Assembly: GCF_023511815.1 (NCBI RefSeq)
Contig: NZ_JAIMAV010000006.1
Coordinates: 1-64,000 of the forward strand
Direction of reading: 5' to 3'
From: Alicyclobacillus sp.
Lineage (GTDB): Bacteria > Bacillota > Bacilli > Alicyclobacillales > Alicyclobacillaceae
Length of the DNA: 64,000 nucleotides
Shown here: positions 60,341-64,000 of the stretch, in pieces
Layout of the letters: each line of letters opens with the position of its first letter
Position numbering within the stretch: the stretch's first letter is position 1
Position numbers and translations under genes: made by a program
Notes under the pieces: generated by a model
What the model was told of the DNA's origin: nothing
Database searches by the model: none
The model's input: only the letters and a program-made list of their open reading frames with translations

Positions 60341-61930
60341 TCATGCGCGTTCCAGATGGTCGGGCAGGTCGTTTTCGAACAGGACCACGTCGCCTGGGGC
60401 CAGCTGGTTCAGGTGTTTGGCCTGGGCCTCGGCCAGGGACGCCGCCAGCATCACCCGGTCCTCCGGGAAGCCGGCCTCGCGCAACCCGGCCAACATGGCG
60501 GACTGATTAAGTCGGCCGACCAGCACGACCCGGTCGCAGACGGCGGCCATCCGGCGGCCGAACTCCCGGTGAACCATCTCGCTCTCCGCGCCCAACTCCA
60601 CCATGCCGGGCGTCACGATCCACTTGCGCCGCCCTTCGAACTGAGACAGCACTTCCAGAGCCGCGGCGGCGCCCTCCGGATTGGAGTTGAACGCGTCGTC
60701 GATGACGAGGATCCCGGTGCCGGGATCGATGAGCTGCAGCCGATGTTCCACCGGCTCAATCCGCTCAATCCCCCGTGCGATCTCTTCGAGGGTCAGGCCC
60801 ATCCGCCGCGCCAACAGGGCAGCGCCCACGATGTTGAGCACGTTGTGCTGTCCCAACAGGCGTGTTTGGCACTCGACCTCGCCATCTCCAGGCAGCACCA
60901 GGGTGAACACGGTGCCTCGCTCCCCGACGGTGATGTCGCGGGCGTACGCCGACAGGTGATCCGCCTGCCGCAGGCCGTAGAACAAGGGCGGCCGCTCCAA
61001 CGTCTTGGCCTCCTCGCGGCAGTGGGCGTTGTCTCCGTTGACGACGCACACCCCGTCGGGGGATGTGCCGCGGGCGAGATCGAACTTGGTGTGCGCGATG
61101 GCCTCCAACGAACCGAATGTCTCCAGGTGCGCCGGGCCGACCGCGGTGATGATGGAGTAATCCGGCTCCGCCAGCCGGACCAACTCCCGGATGTCCCCCT
61201 TGTGGCGGGCCCCCATCTCCGCGATGAACACCTGGTGATGCGCCTCCAGGTCGCTGTTGACCACCTTGCAGATGCCCATCGGGGTGTTGTAGCTGCCGGG
61301 GGTCGCCAGGACGTCATACTTCGCCCCGAGAATGGCGGCGAGGATGAACTTGGTGCTCGTCTTCCCGTAACTCCCGGTGATGCCGACGACGCGAAGCTGG
61401 TTCAATTGTTTCAGCCGGCGGATCCGCTGGTTCGCCCGCCGTTTGTAACGCGCCTGCACCCCGCTCTCGACCGGCCGGGTGAGAAGGAGCGCCAACAGCG
61501 CGTTGACCACCGCCAACGCGGCGGGTACACCTGCGAGGGCCGGCAACCAGAGCGCCACCACCACGGCCTCGATGGCCCCGACCGCCAGATGGGCGACCGC
61601 CAGCCGCTTGGCGCGCGCCGTCCAGACCAGCGGCACCTTCATGTTCGGCCGCCCCCGGCGCCATGCGGCCCAGTCGCGAAGTGCCACGCCCAGCGTCGCC
61701 GCCGACATCAACCACACGATGAGGGTCGCGCCCAGGACCACCGCCACCAGGTCGATGACGGCGATCGCCCACAGCAGCAGGTCCGGCATCCGCACCGTGC
61801 GGCGCAGGTGATGCCGTATGTAGCCCTGCACCTGATAGCTCTCCCGTTGGGCGTAATACATCAAGGGCGCCGTCCGGAAAGCCAAACTCAACCATCCGCA
61901 CAACACAGCGATCCAAATCACTCCATGCAT
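60341..61930 (-). CDS. murF: MurF-type Mur ligase with N-terminal membrane domain
   Basis: A 529-residue protein. Residues 1-150 hold about four membrane helices (GVIWIAVLCGWLSLAF, LLLWAIAVIDLVAVVL, GATLIVWLMSAATLGV, LPALAGVPAALAVVNAL). The rest is a Mur ligase: ATP loop TGSYGKTST (185-193), AEMGARHKGDI and DDAFNSNPEGAAAAL. MurF adds D-Ala-D-Ala to UDP-MurNAc-tripeptide; the adjacent ddl supplies the dipeptide. The standard MurF lacks the membrane domain, so this form may be anchored. ATG at 61930 follows GGGGAG. Confidence 0.85.
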   Translation of the reverse strand: MHGVIWIAVLCGWLSLAFRTAPLMYYAQRESYQVQGYIRHHLRRTVRMPDLLLWAIAVIDLVAVVLGATLIVWLMSAATLGVALRDWAAWRRGRPNMKVPLVWTARAKRLAVAHLAVGAIEAVVVALWLPALAGVPAALAVVNALLALLLTRPVESGVQARYKRRANQRIRRLKQLNQLRVVGITGSYGKTSTKFILAAILGAKYDVLATPGSYNTPMGICKVVNSDLEAHHQVFIAEMGARHKGDIRELVRLAEPDYSIITAVGPAHLETFGSLEAIAHTKFDLARGTSPDGVCVVNGDNAHCREEAKTLERPPLFYGLRQADHLSAYARDITVGERGTVFTLVLPGDGEVECQTRLLGQHNVLNIVGAALLARRMGLTLEEIARGIERIEPVEHRLQLIDPGTGILVIDDAFNSNPEGAAAALEVLSQFEGRRKWIVTPGMVELGAESEMVHREFGRRMAAVCDRVVLVGRLNQSAMLAGLREAGFPEDRVMLAASLAEAQAKHLNQLAPGDVVLFENDLPDHLERA

Positions 61931-61933
61931 GGT

Positions 61934-62692
61934 TCAGGAACTCCCCGTGTAAAAGTGTTTGACGATCTTGTTGAAGGACCCGAGCTGGTCCAAATAACTG
62001 AAGTGGCCCGCGTCCTTCAACACGACCAGGCCCGCGTCCGGGATCAGGCGTTCCATCACCTTCCCGTCCCGAACCGGCGTCGCGGTGTCATTCTCCCCCC
62101 AGATGAGCAGGGTCGGGCTCTGAATGCGGGGCATCAGGGACTCCAGGTGTTGATTCACCACCCGCACCATGATGTTGCGCATCGGGCCGGCGTCCTGGTA
62201 ATCCTTTGATCCAAAGCGGGCATACAGGCGTTGAAGCCGCTCATCGCTGCGCGGCCCGAGCAGTCCCCACCGGTACATCCGTTTGCACGCCTTGAACGTG
62301 TACACCTTGACATAATACTGGAGTGGACGCTTCGGTTTCACGCCGGCCGCGTTCACCAGCGTGATTTTGTCCACCATCTCCGGGTGGTGTGCGGCCAGCC
62401 AGATGGTGACCTTGCCGCCAAACGAATGTCCAATCACGTGCGTCCGTTCGATGCCCAGCGCCTTGAGGAACTTGTACACACACTCGGCGTACTCGCCCAC
62501 CCCCCACACGGCGGGCGGTTGGTCGCTCTCCCCAAATCCCGGAAGGTCGACGGCGATGACCCGGAACCACTGGGAGAACGTCTGATAGACAGGCAAGAAA
62601 CTCTTCGCGCTTCCACCCCAGCCGTGGAGCAACAACAGCGGCTGACCCTGTCCGTCGGTGTCGTACGCGATCCTCACGCCATCGATCTCCAT
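61934..62692 (-). CDS. Alpha/beta hydrolase
   Basis: A 252-residue hydrolase: oxyanion region LLLLHGWGGSAKSF, nucleophile Ser in GHSFGGKVTI, acid Asp in WGENDTATPV and His in DAGHFSYLDQ. The substrate is unknown. ATG at 62692 lies after AAGGGA with a long spacer; TTG at 62704 is an alternative. Stop codon is three bases before murF, so it heads a hydrolase-murF-ddl operon. Confidence 0.85.
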   Translation of the reverse strand: MEIDGVRIAYDTDGQGQPLLLLHGWGGSAKSFLPVYQTFSQWFRVIAVDLPGFGESDQPPAVWGVGEYAECVYKFLKALGIERTHVIGHSFGGKVTIWLAAHHPEMVDKITLVNAAGVKPKRPLQYYVKVYTFKACKRMYRWGLLGPRSDERLQRLYARFGSKDYQDAGPMRNIMVRVVNQHLESLMPRIQSPTLLIWGENDTATPVRDGKVMERLIPDAGLVVLKDAGHFSYLDQLGSFNKIVKHFYTGSS

Positions 62693-62864
62693 GTACGCTC
62701 GCAATCCCTTGCCACCCCTTCTGTGCCACCGCCCAGGCATCTATACGCACGAACTGCCGATAGTGTACCACAGGGCGGGGATGTCCGTCTTTCCGCGCGC
62801 CGGTGCGCGCGCTAGAATAGACACAGTTTGGTGCCATTGCGGTTGGTCCGGGAGGTGATGGCGG

Positions 62865-63698
62865 ATGCGAGAAAAAGGGGGTCGATCGTCCCGTGGGAAC
62901 ACGCCGGAAGCGTTGCGGGGCATGCACACCGAGGCGCCGGAGGCGGGAGTGCCGCATGTGCGCAACGACATGCGGGACGCGGATCTGCGCCTCGTTTTGA
63001 TGGACATCTACCATCGTATGTACGCACGATTCGGAGACCGGCACTGGTGGCCTGCGAAAACGGCGGAGGAAGTGGTCATCGGGGCCATTCTGGTGCAGAG
63101 CGTCGCCTGGTCCAACGTGGTGAAGGCCATCGGACAGCTTCGTGAGCGAGGGTTGCTGTCCCTGCCGGCCATCCATGCCGCGAGCGCGGAGACCATCGAG
63201 GCGTGCGTGGTGCCCACCCGTTACTACCGTGTGAAAGCGAAAAAGCTGAAGGCGTTCGCAGCGCATGTCTGTGAGCGGTACGGCGGAGACCTCGAGCGGA
63301 TGTTCGACCAGGACGCCGCGTCCCTCCGGTCAGAGCTCCTGTCCATCTACGGGATCGGCCCCGAGACGGCCGACGACATCGTCCTGTATGCGGCCGGCAA
63401 GCCGTCCTTCGTCATCGACGCGTACACCAAGCGCATCTTCGCACGGCTGGGTCTCGTCGACGAACACGTGGGGTATGAACCCCTCCGGCAGTGGTTCATG
63501 CGCCATCTGCCGGAGGACGTGGCGTTGTACAACAATTACCACGCCTTGATTGACGCAATCGGACATCACTACTGCGCGGCGAGGCGCCCACAGTGTCGGG
63601 TCTGCCCCCTCGCCCCCGTGTGCCGCCACGCGGCGACAATGCCGGACGAATCCGGCGCGGAGGAAACTCCCCCCGCGCCGCACCGATTCCATCAATAG
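62865..63698 (+). CDS. Endonuclease III-like HhH-GPD DNA repair protein lacking the catalytic lysine
   Basis: A 277-residue protein. After about 35 N-terminal residues, the HhH-GPD domain: AKTAEEVVIGAILVQ, hairpin LLSIYGIGPETADDIVLYA, the catalytic Asp in SFVIDAYTKR, and a [4Fe-4S] loop CAARRPQCRVCPLAPVC (C-x6-C-x2-C-x5-C). In endonuclease III the hairpin is GVGRKTA with a catalytic Lys; here the position is Glu (GPETA), so no AP-lyase by this Lys is expected. It may be a monofunctional glycosylase. ATG at 62865 follows GGGAGGTGATGGCGG. It overlaps the end of the convergent tiny membrane gene by seven bases. Confidence 0.88.
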   Translation: MREKGGRSSRGNTPEALRGMHTEAPEAGVPHVRNDMRDADLRLVLMDIYHRMYARFGDRHWWPAKTAEEVVIGAILVQSVAWSNVVKAIGQLRERGLLSLPAIHAASAETIEACVVPTRYYRVKAKKLKAFAAHVCERYGGDLERMFDQDAASLRSELLSIYGIGPETADDIVLYAAGKPSFVIDAYTKRIFARLGLVDEHVGYEPLRQWFMRHLPEDVALYNNYHALIDAIGHHYCAARRPQCRVCPLAPVCRHAATMPDESGAEETPPAPHRFHQ

Positions 63699-63814
63699 AC
63701 CGGCGTCGTCGTGCAGGTCGTGACGTTGTACGGGATCAACAGCATGAACAGCACAAAGATGATGAGGAACACGATCGCCCAGCGCGTGTATCCTCCCAGC
63801 ACGCCATCGTACAT
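63692..63814 (-). CDS. Tiny membrane protein 1 (YjcZ-like)
   Basis: A 40-residue protein MYDGVLGGYTRWAIVFLIIF followed by VLFMLLIPYN and a Thr-rich end. ATG at 63814 follows CAGGAGGTGAACGTCC. Single hydrophobic helix preceded by Gly-Gly-Tyr. The tandem neighbour 63854-63961 is a close paralogue. Similar tiny Bacillus proteins (YjcZ group) are made in sporulation; assignment to that group rests on size and composition only. Confidence 0.65.
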   Translation of the reverse strand: MYDGVLGGYTRWAIVFLIIFVLFMLLIPYNVTTCTTTPVY

Positions 63815-63853
63815 GGACGTTCACCTCCTGTGCACGCTCTGCCCGTGCCGTCA

Positions 63854-63961
63854 TCAATTGACAGCGGCAGCCGGATAGGCGGGGACCAGCAGGAAGAACA
63901 GGACGAAGATGATCAGGAACACCACCGCCCAACGGGTGTATCCCCCGAACACACCGTACAT
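63854..63961 (-). CDS. Tiny membrane protein 2 (YjcZ-like)
   Basis: A 35-residue protein MYGVFGGYTRWAVVFLIIF, then VLFFLLVPAYPAAAVN. About 20 of the first 27 residues match tiny protein 1 (GGYTRWA-VFLIIFVLF-LL-P). ATG at 63961 follows GGGGGGAGTGAGG. The pair forms a tandem duplication on the minus strand at the right edge; no other feature is seen beyond 63975. Confidence 0.65.
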   Translation of the reverse strand: MYGVFGGYTRWAVVFLIIFVLFFLLVPAYPAAAVN

Positions 63962-64000
63962 CCTCACTCCCCCCTTCCCAGGCGAGATGTTGTACTGTAT

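Noticed and set aside
1-64000. rRNA, tRNA, prophage or insertion-sequence features
   Set aside because: No conserved rRNA or tRNA sequences, transposase, integrase cassette or flanking terminal repeats were recognised; xerD is the housekeeping recombinase by context.

Overview
The window reads as a chromosomal segment of a high-GC (roughly 60-65%), aerobic, endospore-forming member of the Bacillota. A complete sporulation core (spmA/spmB, gerW, spoVAC/AD/AEb/AEa, spoIIAA/AB-sigF, dacF, spoIIM) and the gene order rluB-spmB-spmA, scpA-scpB, dacF-spoIIA-sigF, deoB-xerD-spoIIM-nudF follow the Bacillales ground plan. The GC content, frequent GTG/TTG starts and gene repertoire would fit the Alicyclobacillaceae, but that family assignment is inference. 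No rRNA, tRNA, CRISPR array or insertion sequence was recognised. Almost all genes lie on the minus strand, in tight operons with 1-8 bp stop/start overlaps.

Layout: (1) 0-6.4 kb holds small or poorly known genes: an HtrA-type protease without a PDZ domain, two DUF1450 proteins, a DUF2797 protein, a PrsW-type membrane protease, a Sir2 deacylase, an XRE regulator with a visible operator, and two paralogous genes for about 55-residue proteins. (2) 6.4-16 kb: resE-resD, a YhcN/YlaJ spore lipoprotein, rluB, spmB-spmA, gerW with its DUF2953 partner, scpB-scpA, an M50 protease and a spermidine-synthase-like protein. (3) 16-27 kb: spoVA, the sigF operon, an HTH-TPR regulator, dacF, deoB, xerD, an RNHCP protein and spoIIM. 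(4) 27-31.5 kb: an EndoQ-like PHP protein, nudF, an amino-acid permease and an M20 peptidase. (5) 31.5-46 kb: an integrated branched-chain amino-acid/propionyl-CoA block. It holds a sigma-54 activator (bkdR), its -24/-12 promoter with two upstream activator sites, bcd-lpdV-bkdAA-bkdAB-bkdB, then lipA-lipB, methylmalonyl-CoA mutase, a B12-domain/epimerase fusion and a carboxyltransferase. (6) 46-52.5 kb: moaC, a moaD-moaE fusion, a metallo-hydrolase, a GH18 protein, a permease, Hsp20 and three paralogous small GW/KSN proteins. (7) 52.5-59 kb: a cytochrome c maturation System I operon. (8) 59-64 kb: ddl, a membrane-anchored MurF-type ligase, an alpha/beta hydrolase, an endonuclease III homologue and two tandem tiny membrane proteins.

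The most striking feature is the ccm operon. Bacillales normally mature cytochrome c with ResBC (System II), encoded between rluB and resD. Here resABC are absent from that place, and a System I operon lies 44 kb away. Its CcmE has the C-P-S-K-Y (CXXXY) heme-binding motif of the variant System I instead of HXXXY. A CcmH-like protein is present but has lost the CXXC motif. An unrecognised membrane protein sits between ccmF and ccmA, and both it and CcmF end in a CcmI/SHOCT-like helical tail. Other items worth a look are the sigma-54 control region of the bkd operon, the B12-epimerase and MoaD-MoaE fusions, the two small-protein families and an attenuator-like set of competing inverted repeats near 4.5 kb.
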